Notes under the pieces: model-generated
What the model was told of the DNA's origin: nothing
The model's input: only the letters and a program-made list of their open reading frames with translations
Databases searched by the model: none
Made by a program: the position numbers and the translations under genes
In this document: positions 1-8,181 of the stretch, in pieces
How positions within the stretch are numbered: the stretch's first letter is position 1
How the letters are laid out: every line of letters begins with the position of its first letter
NCBI GenBank assembly: GCA_036941025.1
Contig: JAYMNP010000001.1
Location: 1,550,001-1,614,000, forward strand
DNA length: 64,000 bases
Reading direction: 5' to 3'
Source: Lachnospiraceae bacterium JLR.KK002
GTDB lineage: Bacteria > Bacillota > Clostridia > Lachnospirales > Lachnospiraceae

Positions 1-693
1 GTTTTTGATATGCTGCACAACATGCGCCAGATTGACGACACCACTTATGCCCACAGTATCAATGTGGCCATTATCAGCCGTATGATGGGTAAATGGCTTT
101 CATTTTCCGATGAAGATCTGGAAATTCTGACTCTGGCCGGTTTGCTGCACGATATCGGAAAGTGCAAAGTTGACCCGAACATTCTTTCCAAGCCCGATAC
201 GCTGACTCCGGCAGAATTCAGACAGGTAAAACAGCATCCCCGGTACGGCATGGAGATTCTTGCCGATTTCAATCTGGACGAACGGGTCCGCTCCGCGGTT
301 CTCATGCACCATGAACGCTGCGATGGTTCCGGCTACCCTTCCGGGCTGAAAGGAAATGCCATCGCCGACTTTGCCAAAATCATCGCCATCGCCGATGTAT
401 ACGACGCCATGACCTGCAACCGCTGTTACCGGAAGGGAATCTGTCCCTTTGAAGTGATTGCCACTTTTGAGCGCAAAGGCTTTGAACGATATGAGTCTGC
501 GTATCTGCTTCCTTTCCTGACGAATATTATCAATACCTATATTGGCAACACGGTGCTGTTAAACGATGGTTCCTCCGGCAAAATCATCCTCATTAACAAA
601 CAGTATCTGTCCCGGCCGGTCATCAGCACTCCGGCAGAGAAATATCTGGATTTGTCCAGACATCCGGAACTTTATATTCAGGCAATTATATAG
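1..693 (+). CDS. HD-GYP domain protein, 5' end outside window
   Basis: The frame is open from base 1, so the first visible ATG (base 10) is probably internal and the gene begins upstream. Counting from that ATG, an HD pair lies at residues 47-48 (LLHDIGK), preceded by His15, followed by HHE at 100-102 and a GYP triad at 108-110 inside DGSGYPSGLKG. These are the metal-binding and signature residues of HD-GYP phosphodiesterases, which hydrolyse cyclic di-GMP. No sensor domain is visible here; it would lie in the missing N-terminal part. The last 70 residues form a small extra domain after the HD core. The family call is firm. Cyclic di-GMP as substrate follows from the family and is not proven by this fragment. 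Confidence 0.88.
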   Translation, partial: VFDMLHNMRQIDDTTYAHSINVAIISRMMGKWLSFSDEDLEILTLAGLLHDIGKCKVDPNILSKPDTLTPAEFRQVKQHPRYGMEILADFNLDERVRSAVLMHHERCDGSGYPSGLKGNAIADFAKIIAIADVYDAMTCNRCYRKGICPFEVIATFERKGFERYESAYLLPFLTNIINTYIGNTVLLNDGSSGKIILINKQYLSRPVISTPAEKYLDLSRHPELYIQAII

Positions 694-733
694 CAGCAAC
701 TTTACAGGGAAAGTAAAAGAAAAGAGGTAAATT

Positions 734-1075
734 ATGAGTGAAAAGCCCAACACCAGCCCCGAAACTGACGGAATGGAAGACGATGATTCCGACATACTTG
801 TGACTCTGTCTCTGGACGACGATTCCGAAGTGGAATGCAGAATTCTTACGATTTTTGAACTGGAAGACCAGGATTACATTGTACTTCTCCCGCTGGACAA
901 AGACGGCAATGACAATGAAGAAGGAGAAGTGTTCATTTACCGTTATCACGAAGATGACGACGGCAATCCTTCTCTGGAAAATATCGAAGATGACAACGAA
1001 TACGAGGCAGTCACCGACCGGTTTGACGAACTTCTGGATGAAGCAGAATGGGATTCTCTCCTGGGTGAAGACTGA
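734..1075 (+). CDS. DUF1292 (YrzB-like) acidic protein
   Basis: This 113-residue protein is very acidic. Its central block (DYIVLLPLDKDG through the EVFIYRYHED stretch) is typical of the DUF1292 family, small Firmicutes proteins of unknown function often found near cell-division or tRNA-modification genes. The start is supported by an AGAGGT ribosome binding site about 8 bases upstream. It follows the HD-GYP gene by 40 bases on the same strand and is followed directly by a strong terminator, so it ends that transcription unit. Asp/Glu-rich runs occupy residues 9-35 and 70-110. No enzymatic motif is visible and I assign no function. Confidence 0.8.
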   Translation: MSEKPNTSPETDGMEDDDSDILVTLSLDDDSEVECRILTIFELEDQDYIVLLPLDKDGNDNEEGEVFIYRYHEDDDGNPSLENIEDDNEYEAVTDRFDELLDEAEWDSLLGED

Positions 1076-1082
1076 CAGAGGC

Positions 1083-1134
1083 CATGCGGCATAAGTTATG
1101 ACAGAGCAATTCATAACTTATGCCGCATGTTTTT
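1083..1134 (+). terminator. Rho-independent terminator after the DUF1292 gene
   Basis: A perfect 19-bp inverted repeat (1083-1101 with 1111-1129, 9-base loop) is followed on the plus strand by GTTTTTCATTTT. The minus side has no T run, so it serves the rightward unit; the converging helicase gene ends 10 bases further on. Confidence 0.88.
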
Positions 1135-1138
1135 CATT

Positions 1139-2992
1139 TTAAGAAGTCCGGGAAGATTCTTCCGGCTGCATTTCTTCCAGAAACCGGGAAACATCCAGTT
1201 CCCTGCCATTGTAGTTCCTGACACTGTGAATACAGAGTTCTTTTCTGGCTCTGGTAACTCCCACATAGAACATTCTGCGTTCCTCCTCCAGCTCCATATC
1301 CAGAACAGCTTTCTTATAAGGCATCAGTTCTTCATTCACATCCAGGATATGTACTTTTTCGTACTCCAGCCCTTTGGCACTGTGCAGGGTGGCCAGAGAA
1401 ACGCAGTCTGTCAGCAGTTCCTGCTGCTGTTTCTGCCGCTGCAGTTCCTTCGTATATTCCTCCATATGGTCAAACCACTCCTCATAAGAGGAAAATTGTC
1501 TGGCACCGCCCTGAAGTTCATCCAGCACTTCCAGCAAATGCTCTCCGCTGATTCTGCGGTATTGCGCATAAGCCTCCAGAAATTCCTCATATCCGATTCC
1601 CATTCGGATATAATTGATGGCAGCATAAGGCCCGATTCTGCTTAAAACACGCAAATCCGCTTCTAACTGTTCAATCCGTTCTGCAACCCAGTGCTGCTTT
1701 TTCTCATAAAAATAATCTGCCCACACGTCAAACGCCACCGTGTCTTCCGGCAGACTGTCTCTGGTGATATACCGGTTGGGCCGGTTCATAATCTGAAGCA
1801 TGTCCTTCCGGCTCCGGCTTCCCTGCCCAAGACGTATGTAAGTCAGAATATCTCTGGTTATCCAGTGCTCATAAAGATTCGGAATATTATCTCTGGTGCG
1901 GAAAGGAATGTTGTACGCCATAAGCCGGGACATAAAGATGCGGGGCTGGGTATTGGTGCGGAACAGAACCGCCATATCATTGTAACCGTACCCGGCTTTC
2001 ACATCCTGTAAAATCTGTTCAACCACCCCTTTTCCCTCCTCCTGCTGATTTTCCCAGAGGTAATACTGTACTGTGGCATCCTGATTTCCGCCGGACTGAA
2101 GGTTTTTTTCAAACCGCCGGGTATTATGGGAAATCAGCCGCCGGGATGCATCTACAATGGATTTTCCAGAGCGGTAATTTACATCAAGAAGCACCTGCCC
2201 GGCCTCCGGATATACCTGTGTAAATCCCAGCATCAGTTCCGGTTTTGCACCCCGGAACCTGTAAATGGACTGATCGTCGTCTCCTACCACAAACAGATTA
2301 TTTTCCGGCAGCGCCAGCATTTTCACGATATCGAACTGAAGTTTGTTGATATCCTGAAACTCATCAATTAAAATATACTGATATTTCCGCTGCCAGGCTG
2401 ACAGAATATCCTTCCTCTGGTCGAACAGTTCATAACAGTACACCAGCATATCGTCGAAATCAATCAGGCGGTGCTGCTTCATCCTGTCGTCATAGTTCCG
2501 GTAAATCTGCTCAAAAATTTCTTTGGCGCATGTTTTGGAATAATAATGCTCCAGAGCAATTCCGGTATTTTTCATCAGACTGATTTCTCCCAGCAAATCC
2601 CCCATAAATTCTTTTTCGTCTTCATATTCCAGATGCATATGCCGTATAATATCCCCCATAAACTGAAAACGTTGTTCTTCCCGGATAATATTCCCTGCGT
2701 GAAATCCATAGGCGTGTTTGAGAATATGAAAAAAGACGGCGTGAAAGGTTCCGAACGTAACCGGATACTTTTTCCCGCCTGTGAGACGGTAAAACCGTTC
2801 CTTCATTTCTGTTGCTGCCGCTCTGGTAAATGTGATTACGAGAATATGGGACGGGTCTGCGTGCTGATTTGTAATCAGGTATTTTGTCCGCTCCGTGATA
2901 ACCCTGGTCTTGCCAGACCCCGGACCTGCCAGTACAAGCAGCGGTCCGGCGGTATGTCTGACTGCCTGGGTCTGAGATTTGTTCAGACTCAT
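1139..2992 (-). CDS. UvrD/PcrA-like superfamily 1 DNA helicase
   Basis: A 617-residue 3'-5' helicase of the UvrD/Rep group with all the SF1 motifs in order. Walker A GPGSGKT is near residue 24, DEFQD is motif II, GDDDQSIYRFRGA is motif III, LDVNYRS is motif IV, TLHSAKGLEYE is motif V and VGVTRARK is motif VI. It is about 100 residues shorter than PcrA and lacks its C-terminal extension, so it may be an accessory helicase rather than the essential PcrA. Its ATG lies 3 bases after the gltX stop, and it is probably co-transcribed and coupled. It acts on DNA in repair or replication restart; the exact role cannot be read from the sequence. Confidence 0.92.
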   Translation of the reverse strand: MSLNKSQTQAVRHTAGPLLVLAGPGSGKTRVITERTKYLITNQHADPSHILVITFTRAAATEMKERFYRLTGGKKYPVTFGTFHAVFFHILKHAYGFHAGNIIREEQRFQFMGDIIRHMHLEYEDEKEFMGDLLGEISLMKNTGIALEHYYSKTCAKEIFEQIYRNYDDRMKQHRLIDFDDMLVYCYELFDQRKDILSAWQRKYQYILIDEFQDINKLQFDIVKMLALPENNLFVVGDDDQSIYRFRGAKPELMLGFTQVYPEAGQVLLDVNYRSGKSIVDASRRLISHNTRRFEKNLQSGGNQDATVQYYLWENQQEEGKGVVEQILQDVKAGYGYNDMAVLFRTNTQPRIFMSRLMAYNIPFRTRDNIPNLYEHWITRDILTYIRLGQGSRSRKDMLQIMNRPNRYITRDSLPEDTVAFDVWADYFYEKKQHWVAERIEQLEADLRVLSRIGPYAAINYIRMGIGYEEFLEAYAQYRRISGEHLLEVLDELQGGARQFSSYEEWFDHMEEYTKELQRQKQQQELLTDCVSLATLHSAKGLEYEKVHILDVNEELMPYKKAVLDMELEEERRMFYVGVTRARKELCIHSVRNYNGRELDVSRFLEEMQPEESSRTS

Positions 2993-2995
2993 AGA

Positions 2996-4456
2996 TTATA
3001 ATTCCTTTTCCAGTCTTGCAATGGCTGCCTGAATCCTTGCCACTGATTCCTCTCTGCCCAGAACCTCCATAAGCTCCGTAGCTCCTCCCGGCGTCATCTG
3101 CTTTCCGGAAACCGCAGTGCGCACGGGCCACATGGCATATCCGTTCTTGCAGCCTTTTTCTTTCACATATCCGCAGAGAGTATCGTACAGGGCGTCATTG
3201 GAATAGTCCTCCTGCTTTTCAAAAACGGGCAGAAGCTCCCGCAGCACCTCCAGCGAAGATTCCGGGGTGGTTTTCATTTTCTTATGGGCATACATGGAAA
3301 TTTCATATTCCGGTACGGCGTCAAAGAAATCCACATGTTCCGCAATATCCGGAAAAACTTCGATTCTGGTCTTTACCATAGCCGCAATCTTCTTCAAATC
3401 ATAAGGTTTATGAACCGACTCTTTCAGGTAAGGCTCTGCCAGTTCATAAAACCGGTCAAACTCCATGGCTTTCAGATATTCCCCGTTCATCCATTTTAAT
3501 TTGACCATATCGAACACTGCCGGAGACTTGCTTATTCTGCGGTAATCAAAATCCCGTATCAGTTCTTCCAGAGAAAAGATTTCTCTGTTTTCCTCAGGGC
3601 TCCAGCCCAAAAGGGCAATAAAATTCACCACTGCTTCCGGGATAAAACCCTGCTCCAGCAGTTCTTCAAAAGAGGCATGGCCGCTTCGTTTGGACAGCTT
3701 TTTGTGATTTTCGTCGGTAATCAGGGGCAGATGGATATATACCGGGGACTCCCATCCAAAAGCATCATACAGCCGCTGATACTTGGGTGCGGAGGACAGA
3801 TATTCATTTCCCCTCACCACATGGGTGATATGCATGGTATGGTCGTCCACCACATTTGCAAAATTATAGGTAGGGTATCCGTCCGACTTGATTAAAATCA
3901 TATCATCCAGTTCCGCATTTTCCACAGTAATGTCTCCGTACAGTTCATCGTGAAAGGTGGTGGTCCCTTCCCTGGGAATATTCTGACGAATCACAAAGGG
4001 CTTTCCGGCTGCCAGATTCCCTTTTACTTCTTCTTCTGACAGAGACAGGCAGTGCTTGTCATACATCATGATTTCCTTGCCTTCCACAATCTCTGTTTTC
4101 AGAGATTCCAGACGCTCTCTGTCACAGAAACAGTAATATGCCTCGCCCTTTTTCACCAGTTCCTCCGCATATTTCATATAAATTCCTGTTTTCATCCGCT
4201 CGCTCTGGACATAGGGGCCGAATCCCCCGTCTCTGTCCGGGCCTTCATCATGGACAAGCCCTGCCTGCTCCATGGTGCGGTAAATAATCTCCGTGGCTCC
4301 TTCCACAAAACGCTCCTGGTCCGTGTCCTCAATCCGGAGCATAAATTCTCCGCCCGCATGTTTTGCAATCAAAAATTCATACAGTGCGGAACGAAGGTTA
4401 CCCACATGCATTTTCCCGGTTGGGCTCGGCGCATATCTTGTTCTCACTTTGCTCAT
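2996..4456 (-). CDS. gltX: Glutamyl-tRNA synthetase
   Basis: This 486-residue class Ib aminoacyl-tRNA synthetase charges tRNA-Glu with glutamate, and in bacteria lacking GlnRS also tRNA-Gln. The HIGH-type signature APSPTGKMHVGN is at residues 9-20 and the KMSKS-type loop KLSKR at 253-257; both bind ATP. Length is normal for the family. AAAGGAGA sits 5 bases before the ATG. It is flanked by a 54-codon ORF upstream (21-base gap) and the helicase downstream (3-base gap), making a three-gene leftward unit. Whether it is discriminating cannot be told without anticodon-domain comparison. A tRNA-Glu(CTC) gene lies elsewhere in the window at 60145-60216. Confidence 0.97.
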   Translation of the reverse strand: MSKVRTRYAPSPTGKMHVGNLRSALYEFLIAKHAGGEFMLRIEDTDQERFVEGATEIIYRTMEQAGLVHDEGPDRDGGFGPYVQSERMKTGIYMKYAEELVKKGEAYYCFCDRERLESLKTEIVEGKEIMMYDKHCLSLSEEEVKGNLAAGKPFVIRQNIPREGTTTFHDELYGDITVENAELDDMILIKSDGYPTYNFANVVDDHTMHITHVVRGNEYLSSAPKYQRLYDAFGWESPVYIHLPLITDENHKKLSKRSGHASFEELLEQGFIPEAVVNFIALLGWSPEENREIFSLEELIRDFDYRRISKSPAVFDMVKLKWMNGEYLKAMEFDRFYELAEPYLKESVHKPYDLKKIAAMVKTRIEVFPDIAEHVDFFDAVPEYEISMYAHKKMKTTPESSLEVLRELLPVFEKQEDYSNDALYDTLCGYVKEKGCKNGYAMWPVRTAVSGKQMTPGGATELMEVLGREESVARIQAAIARLEKEL

Positions 4457-4477
4457 GTTTTCTCCTTTATATTCCTG

Positions 4478-4642
4478 TTATATTTCCACATTAAAAAAAT
4501 CCAGCATATAGGTAATTTCTGCCAGACCCACTGCCGCGTCATGAATGGCCCCCAGGTCTTTTTCCCTGAATCCTTTTTCCAGTTCCTGTTTGGAAACCTC
4601 GAACATCTCCCGCAAATCTTCTTCCTTAATCTCCATATCCAT
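4478..4642 (-). CDS. Small acidic protein of unknown function upstream of gltX
   Basis: A 54-codon ORF that is easy to miss. Translation from the ATG at 4642 gives a protein starting MDMEIKEEDL and ending MLDFFNVEI. A clear GGAGAA ribosome binding site lies about 9 bases upstream. It is predicted to be helical and acidic, without membrane segments or cysteines, and it ends 21 bases before the gltX start, so the two are very likely co-transcribed. I do not recognise a family. A longer antisense-looking frame over the same DNA (4453-4725) reads as a Trp/Arg/Lys-rich shadow and is not the gene. Confidence 0.62.
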   Translation of the reverse strand: MDMEIKEEDLREMFEVSKQELEKGFREKDLGAIHDAAVGLAEITYMLDFFNVEI

Positions 4643-4741
4643 TTCTGTTTTCTCCTTTCCTGATTACTGGCGCTCAATAAAGTATTATACAACGATTTTA
4701 CTCCAATAAAAAGGGTTTCCTGCAAGAAAATAAAAAAATTT

Positions 4742-4883
4742 GTAACTATTCAGCCTTCGGCTTCATAGTTACTGAATCCGGCCTGTTCCGGTTTGCCTTC
4801 GGCAAAGAGGCCAGATTCTTCTCAACCACTACACATTCTCACGGACTTTGCAGCAAGCGCAAAGTCCTGGGCTGAACTGTTAC
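4742..4883. repeat. 142-bp element bounded by GTAACWRTTCAGCC inverted repeats
   Basis: The left end GTAACTATTCAGCC (4742-4755) and the right end GGCTGAACTGTTAC (4870-4883) are inverted copies matching at 12 of 14 positions. The interior is GC-rich and full of small hairpins, with no ORF. Related half-sites occur in other gene gaps of this window (5606, 52798, 59954). It resembles a miniature mobile or REP-like element, but no target-site duplication is evident. Confidence 0.55.
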
Positions 4884-4935
4884 AAAAAATAAAACAGACC
4901 GCATTTCTTCTATGGCAAAAGAAATGTGGTCTGTT
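4882..4935 (-). terminator. Terminator of hsp20
   Basis: A 17-bp stem (4893-4909 with 4919-4935, one G-U) is followed on the minus strand by TTTTATTTTTTG. It lies 36 bases after the hsp20 stop codon. Confidence 0.88.
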
Positions 4936-4971
4936 AAATCAGGATTCTACAATATTTTATCAAATGCAGAT

Positions 4972-5421
4972 TTATTTAATTGTAATATACTTTTTGTCCT
5001 CCACTGCGGGAGCTTCCTTCTTCGGAAATACAAGTTTTAAAACCCCGTTTTCAAAGCTGGCATGAATATCTTCCTGTGTTACGTTCTTTCCCACAAAGAA
5101 ACTTCTCTGGCAGCTTCCCATGTAGCGCTCCCGGCGTACAAATCTGCCCTTATCGTCTTTTTCTTCCTTACTCTCATTGCGCTCTGCGGAAATGGTCAGA
5201 TATCCGTCCTTCAAATCTGCCTTCAAATCTTTCTTCTCATATCCCGGCAGCTCTACTTCCATCTGATATCTGTCACCCAAATCCTGTATATCGGTAGACA
5301 TACATGCAAGGCTGTTGCCCCGTTCAAAGGGCGAGCGGAATGCATCCCGGAACATATGGTCAAAAGAATCACCGAAAAAATCATTGCTGAGACTGTTATT
5401 AAAAATACTGGGTACTAACAT
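4972..5421 (-). CDS. Hsp20 / small heat shock protein
   Basis: This 149-residue protein has an alpha-crystallin domain from about residue 40 to the C-terminus. Typical elements are ELPGYEKKDLKADLKDGYLTISAER and the late ENGVLKLVFPKKE strand pair. Small heat shock proteins hold unfolded proteins in the cytoplasm without using ATP and form oligomers. The start is fixed by AAGGAGGAAGG a few bases upstream. The gene is single, with its own terminator. Its promoter overlaps a CIRCE element at 5553-5579, so repression by HrcA is expected. The short N-terminal arm and the IxI-like tail (ITIK) fit the family. Confidence 0.95.
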   Translation of the reverse strand: MLVPSIFNNSLSNDFFGDSFDHMFRDAFRSPFERGNSLACMSTDIQDLGDRYQMEVELPGYEKKDLKADLKDGYLTISAERNESKEEKDDKGRFVRRERYMGSCQRSFFVGKNVTQEDIHASFENGVLKLVFPKKEAPAVEDKKYITIK

Positions 5422-5536
5422 AGGTCCTTCCTCCTTACAGATACTTCTGTTTATTATTTGTGATTACTGTTCTTTTATTCCAAAACAAAAGCAGGTTTTT
5501 CTGTTCTTCCGGCTGCCTCTGTTTTGTTCTATATGT

Positions 5537-5565
5537 AATATAACACTATTTATTAGCACTGTCAA
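5537..5565 (-). promoter_or_regulatory. hsp20 promoter (sigma-A)
   Basis: On the minus strand TTGACA (5560-5565) and TATATT (5537-5542) are separated by exactly 17 bases. The -35 box lies inside the CIRCE element. Confidence 0.85.
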
Positions 5566-5579
5566 TAGGTGAGTGCTAA
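5553..5579. promoter_or_regulatory. CIRCE operator (HrcA site)
   Basis: TTAGCACTG, a 9-base spacer, then GAGTGCTAA. This matches the CIRCE consensus (TTAGCACTC-N9-GAGTGCTAA) at 17 of 18 arm positions. It overlaps the -35 box of hsp20, so bound HrcA would block polymerase. Confidence 0.93.
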
Positions 5580-5603
5580 AATTGTGTGAAAATTTTGTGA
5601 TTT

Positions 5604-5636
5604 CAGTAACAGTTCAGACGAGCTGCCCTGTTACTG
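5604..5636. repeat. GTAACAGTTCAG-type palindrome
   Basis: CAGTAACAG (5604-5612) pairs with CTGTTACTG (5628-5636), and the left arm continues as GTAACAGTTCAG (5606-5617). This is the same end sequence as the element at 4742-4883. It lies between the hsp20 promoter and the SGNH gene terminator. Confidence 0.5.
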
Positions 5637-5646
5637 ATTTCTGCCA

Positions 5647-5688
5647 GAAAAGAATCCACCGCCTGCTAACCGACGATGGATTCTTTTT
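5647..5688 (-). terminator. Terminator of the sialic acid operon
   Basis: AAGAATCCA (5650-5658) pairs with TGGATTCTT (5677-5685), with T runs on both sides (TTTTC on the minus strand, TTTTTTC on the plus strand). It lies 80 bases after the last gene of the leftward nan operon. Confidence 0.65.
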
Positions 5689-5767
5689 TCTCCCGATATC
5701 TGACATGGGCACGCTTACTCCTGAATGGATAAATGATATGGTTTTCCTCCTTTTCTCCGTCAGTCCT

Positions 5768-6421
5768 TCAGGACGTTTCCGTAATTGTTACAATTTCTTC
5801 TGCAAGGGCTTCTGCAAACTGCCGGTGTCCTTCCTCAGTCAGGTGCATATAATCAATGTCATTGGGTTCAGCCGAAATTACCTTATTTCCGTCCAGATAA
5901 TGGCATCCCGTCAGTTCCGCTATTTTCCGAAATTCTTCCGCCAGTTTCTCTGATTTTTCTGCACATCCGCTCCCCATGGTTTCCGCAATTTCCGTATGGG
6001 CATAATTCCGGTGAATATTCTGAGGAGTCACAATCAGGATATTTGCCTTTCCTCCGCGCCAGCAGTCCACCGTCGCAATGGCTTTTTCCACCAGCCGCTT
6101 CAGCCCCAGGGCGATGCAGGCAGCGGAAGAACCGAACCGCTCTTTCGTATCATTGGTTCCAAGCATAATTACCAGCAAATCCACAGGTTCATGGCTCATC
6201 AGACAGGGATAAATATACTCCAGCCCGTTCAATCCTTCATGTATGGGGTCTGAAAAGCAGGTGGTACGTCCGCTTAATCCTTCTTCTATAATAAGATACT
6301 CTTCCCCCAGTTTGTTCTGAAGAAGACAGGTCCACCGCTGCTCTTCTCCAAACCTTCCTCCTGTCCGGGCACAGTAACCATGGGTATTGGAATCCCCAAA
6401 ACAAACAATATGTTTTATCAT
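5768..6421 (-). CDS. SGNH/GDSL hydrolase, candidate sialate O-acetylesterase
   Basis: This 217-residue SGNH esterase has block I GDSN at residues 9-12 (Ser nucleophile), block III GTND at 88-91, and block V with Asp189 and His192 (IDYMH). It has no signal peptide, so it acts in the cytoplasm. Its ATG overlaps the nanE stop in an ATGA junction, so it is translationally coupled to the sialic acid genes. From that position I infer removal of O-acetyl groups from imported sialic acids, or another amino sugar deacylation; the sequence alone shows only an SGNH esterase. Related cytoplasmic SGNH proteins are annotated as arylesterases, so the substrate is open. Confidence 0.8.
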   Translation of the reverse strand: MIKHIVCFGDSNTHGYCARTGGRFGEEQRWTCLLQNKLGEEYLIIEEGLSGRTTCFSDPIHEGLNGLEYIYPCLMSHEPVDLLVIMLGTNDTKERFGSSAACIALGLKRLVEKAIATVDCWRGGKANILIVTPQNIHRNYAHTEIAETMGSGCAEKSEKLAEEFRKIAELTGCHYLDGNKVISAEPNDIDYMHLTEEGHRQFAEALAEEIVTITETS

Positions 6422-7122
6422 GCCTGCCTTCCTTCCACTGCCTGGATAAACCGCTGAGCAATCTCAAGAGGTCTTGTAATTGCACCGCCTACCACTACTG
6501 CAAAGGCTCCGGCTTCCAGCATTTCCACCGCCTGCCGGGGACTATGCACCCTTCCTTCTCCAATGACCGGAATATCCAGGGTATCAGACAGTTTCCGAAC
6601 CAGTTCATAATCCGGTCCCGGAAGTTTCGGTGTGTAGGAAGTATAACCGCTCATGGTGGTTCCTACAAGGTCCATGCCCAGCTTCCAGGCATTTACCCCT
6701 TCTTCATAGGTGGAAATATCTGCCATCAGAACAGCTTCCGGATATTTTTCCCGGACTTCCCGGATAAATTCACTGACCGTTTTTCCGTCTCCCCGCTTCT
6801 GCTCCGTACAGTCCAGGGCAATGACGTCCGAGCCGGCTTCCACCAGTTCGTCCACTTCTTTCATGGTCGGGGTGATATAACTCTCAAATCCTTCATACTG
6901 TACTTTAATCAGCCCAATGACCGGAAGCCCGGTTTCTTCTTTGATGGCCAGCACATCCCGGATGCTGCTGGTACGGATGGCCGGTGTTCCGGCCTGTTTT
7001 GCAGCCCTGGCCATCAGATACATAATGGATTTTTCCTCCACATACAGAGGTTCTCCCGGCACTGCCTGACAGGATACAATCACTTTTCCTTTTATTTTTT
7101 CAAAAATTTCTTCTTTTTTCAC
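6418..7122 (-). CDS. nanE: N-acetylmannosamine-6-phosphate 2-epimerase
   Basis: A 234-residue TIM-barrel enzyme that converts ManNAc-6-P to GlcNAc-6-P. Catalytic Lys73 (GLIKV) and Glu189 (VIGEGR) sit where the family has them, and the phosphate-binding end reads VVVGGAITRP. I take the GTG at 7122 as start because AGGAGG lies 8 bases before it. A longer frame to 7251 adds 43 Arg-rich residues read from the intergenic hairpin and is unlikely. It follows nanA by 97 bases and overlaps the esterase gene by 4. Its product feeds nagA and nagB in the divergent operon. Confidence 0.94.
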   Translation of the reverse strand: MKKEEIFEKIKGKVIVSCQAVPGEPLYVEEKSIMYLMARAAKQAGTPAIRTSSIRDVLAIKEETGLPVIGLIKVQYEGFESYITPTMKEVDELVEAGSDVIALDCTEQKRGDGKTVSEFIREVREKYPEAVLMADISTYEEGVNAWKLGMDLVGTTMSGYTSYTPKLPGPDYELVRKLSDTLDIPVIGEGRVHSPRQAVEMLEAGAFAVVVGGAITRPLEIAQRFIQAVEGRQA

Positions 7123-7171
7123 TGCTGTTTCCTCCTGACTCACTGTTTCTGCATTTTTAATCCAAATGCTT

Positions 7172-7207
7172 CTGCGCACGGAATGTTGCCTGACATCCCG
7201 TGCGCAG
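7172..7207 (-). promoter_or_regulatory. Intercistronic hairpin between nanA and nanE
   Basis: CTGCGCACGG (7172-7181) pairs with CCGTGCGCAG (7198-7207), a perfect 10-bp stem without a T run. It may protect or process the mRNA between the two genes; it is not a clear terminator. Confidence 0.5.
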
Positions 7208-7219
7208 TTGTATACATAT

Positions 7220-8140
7220 CTACCGGCAGTACTGTTCCATTGCCTTGTCAATCAGAGCCACACACGTTCTGACCTGCTCTGCATCTTCCGGAATCAGGGA
7301 CGGAAGGGGTTTCCTTACACCGCCCAAATCCAGCCCCTCCCGGATTTTCAGAATTTCCTTAATTACGCCGTACATGTTTCCATGGCAGGCGCACATGGCA
7401 TAAATCACTTCGTTTGCCGCATACTGCACCTTTCTGGCTTCTTCCAGATTTCCTGCTTTCACCAGTTCTTCTATTTTCAGATAAAGCTCCGGCATAACTC
7501 CATAGGTACCGCCGATTCCTCCGTCCGCCCCGATGGCAAGACCGGAAACAAGCTGTTCATCAGGTCCGTTAAACACCACAAAATCTTCTCCGCCTTCTGC
7601 CTTGAACATCTGAATGTCCTGAACAGGCATGGAGCTGTTCTTTACTGCAGCTACCCGCGGATTTTTCCTCATTTCCCGAAACAGGGGCATGGTCAGTGCA
7701 ACGCCTGCAAGCTGGGGAATATTGTAGATGACAAAATCCGTATTGGGCGCCCCGGCAGAGATATCATTCCAGTATTCCGCAATGGCATATTCCGGCAGAT
7801 GGAAATAAATGGGAGGAATTGCCGCAATGGCGTCTGCTCCAAGGCTTTCCGCATGTGCTGCAAGTTCCCGGCTGTCCGCTGTGTTGTTGCAGGCAACGTG
7901 GGCAATTACTGTCAGTTTTCCTTCTGCTGCTTTCATCACGTGTTCCAGCGTCAGTTTCCGGTCTGCGACGCTCTGGTAAATGCATTCTCCGGAGGAACCG
8001 CCCACATAGACGCCTTTCACACCTTTTCTGACCATATATCTGGTTAAAAGTTCCACCCGCTCTCCGTCTATATTGCCATGTTCATCGTAGCAGGCATAAA
8101 ATGCCGGGATGATTCCCTGATATTTTTCTGTATTTTTCAT
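7220..8140 (-). CDS. nanA: N-acetylneuraminate lyase
   Basis: A 306-residue DHDPS-family aldolase that splits N-acetylneuraminate into ManNAc and pyruvate. The Schiff-base lysine is K167 (AAVKNSS), the catalytic tyrosine Y139 (IYNIP), and the carboxylate-binding loop GGSSGE is at 47-52, matching E. coli NanA spacing. I prefer the ATG at 8140 to the GTG four codons earlier, because GAGGAG then has proper spacing. Length fits the family. The neighbours (yhcH upstream, nanE downstream, ABC transporter) make sialic acid the clear substrate rather than another 2-keto acid aldolase reaction. Confidence 0.95.
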   Translation of the reverse strand: MKNTEKYQGIIPAFYACYDEHGNIDGERVELLTRYMVRKGVKGVYVGGSSGECIYQSVADRKLTLEHVMKAAEGKLTVIAHVACNNTADSRELAAHAESLGADAIAAIPPIYFHLPEYAIAEYWNDISAGAPNTDFVIYNIPQLAGVALTMPLFREMRKNPRVAAVKNSSMPVQDIQMFKAEGGEDFVVFNGPDEQLVSGLAIGADGGIGGTYGVMPELYLKIEELVKAGNLEEARKVQYAANEVIYAMCACHGNMYGVIKEILKIREGLDLGGVRKPLPSLIPEDAEQVRTCVALIDKAMEQYCR

Positions 8141-8181
8141 TTTTTCCCTCACTCCTCAAAGCTGTTCTGTCAACTGTCAAC

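Larger units (their letters stand above)
4643..4971. other. Gene gap between gltX unit and hsp20: promoter, repeat, terminator
   Basis: No gene is seen in 329 bases. From left to right it holds a TATAAT box (minus strand, 4684-4689, weak -35 side) that could start the gltX unit, then the palindromic repeat at 4742-4883, then the hsp20 terminator. Three short hairpins lie within the repeat, including GGACTTTGC paired with GCAAAGTCC. Confidence 0.6.

Noticed and set aside
4453..4725. 90-residue minus-strand ORF upstream of gltX
   Set aside because: Its Trp/Arg/Lys-rich translation is a frame shadow; the 54-codon ORF at 4478-4642 has the ribosome binding site.
6544..8047. Long plus-strand frames opposite nanE and nanA
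   Set aside because: His/Phe/Cys-rich antisense shadows without ribosome binding sites.
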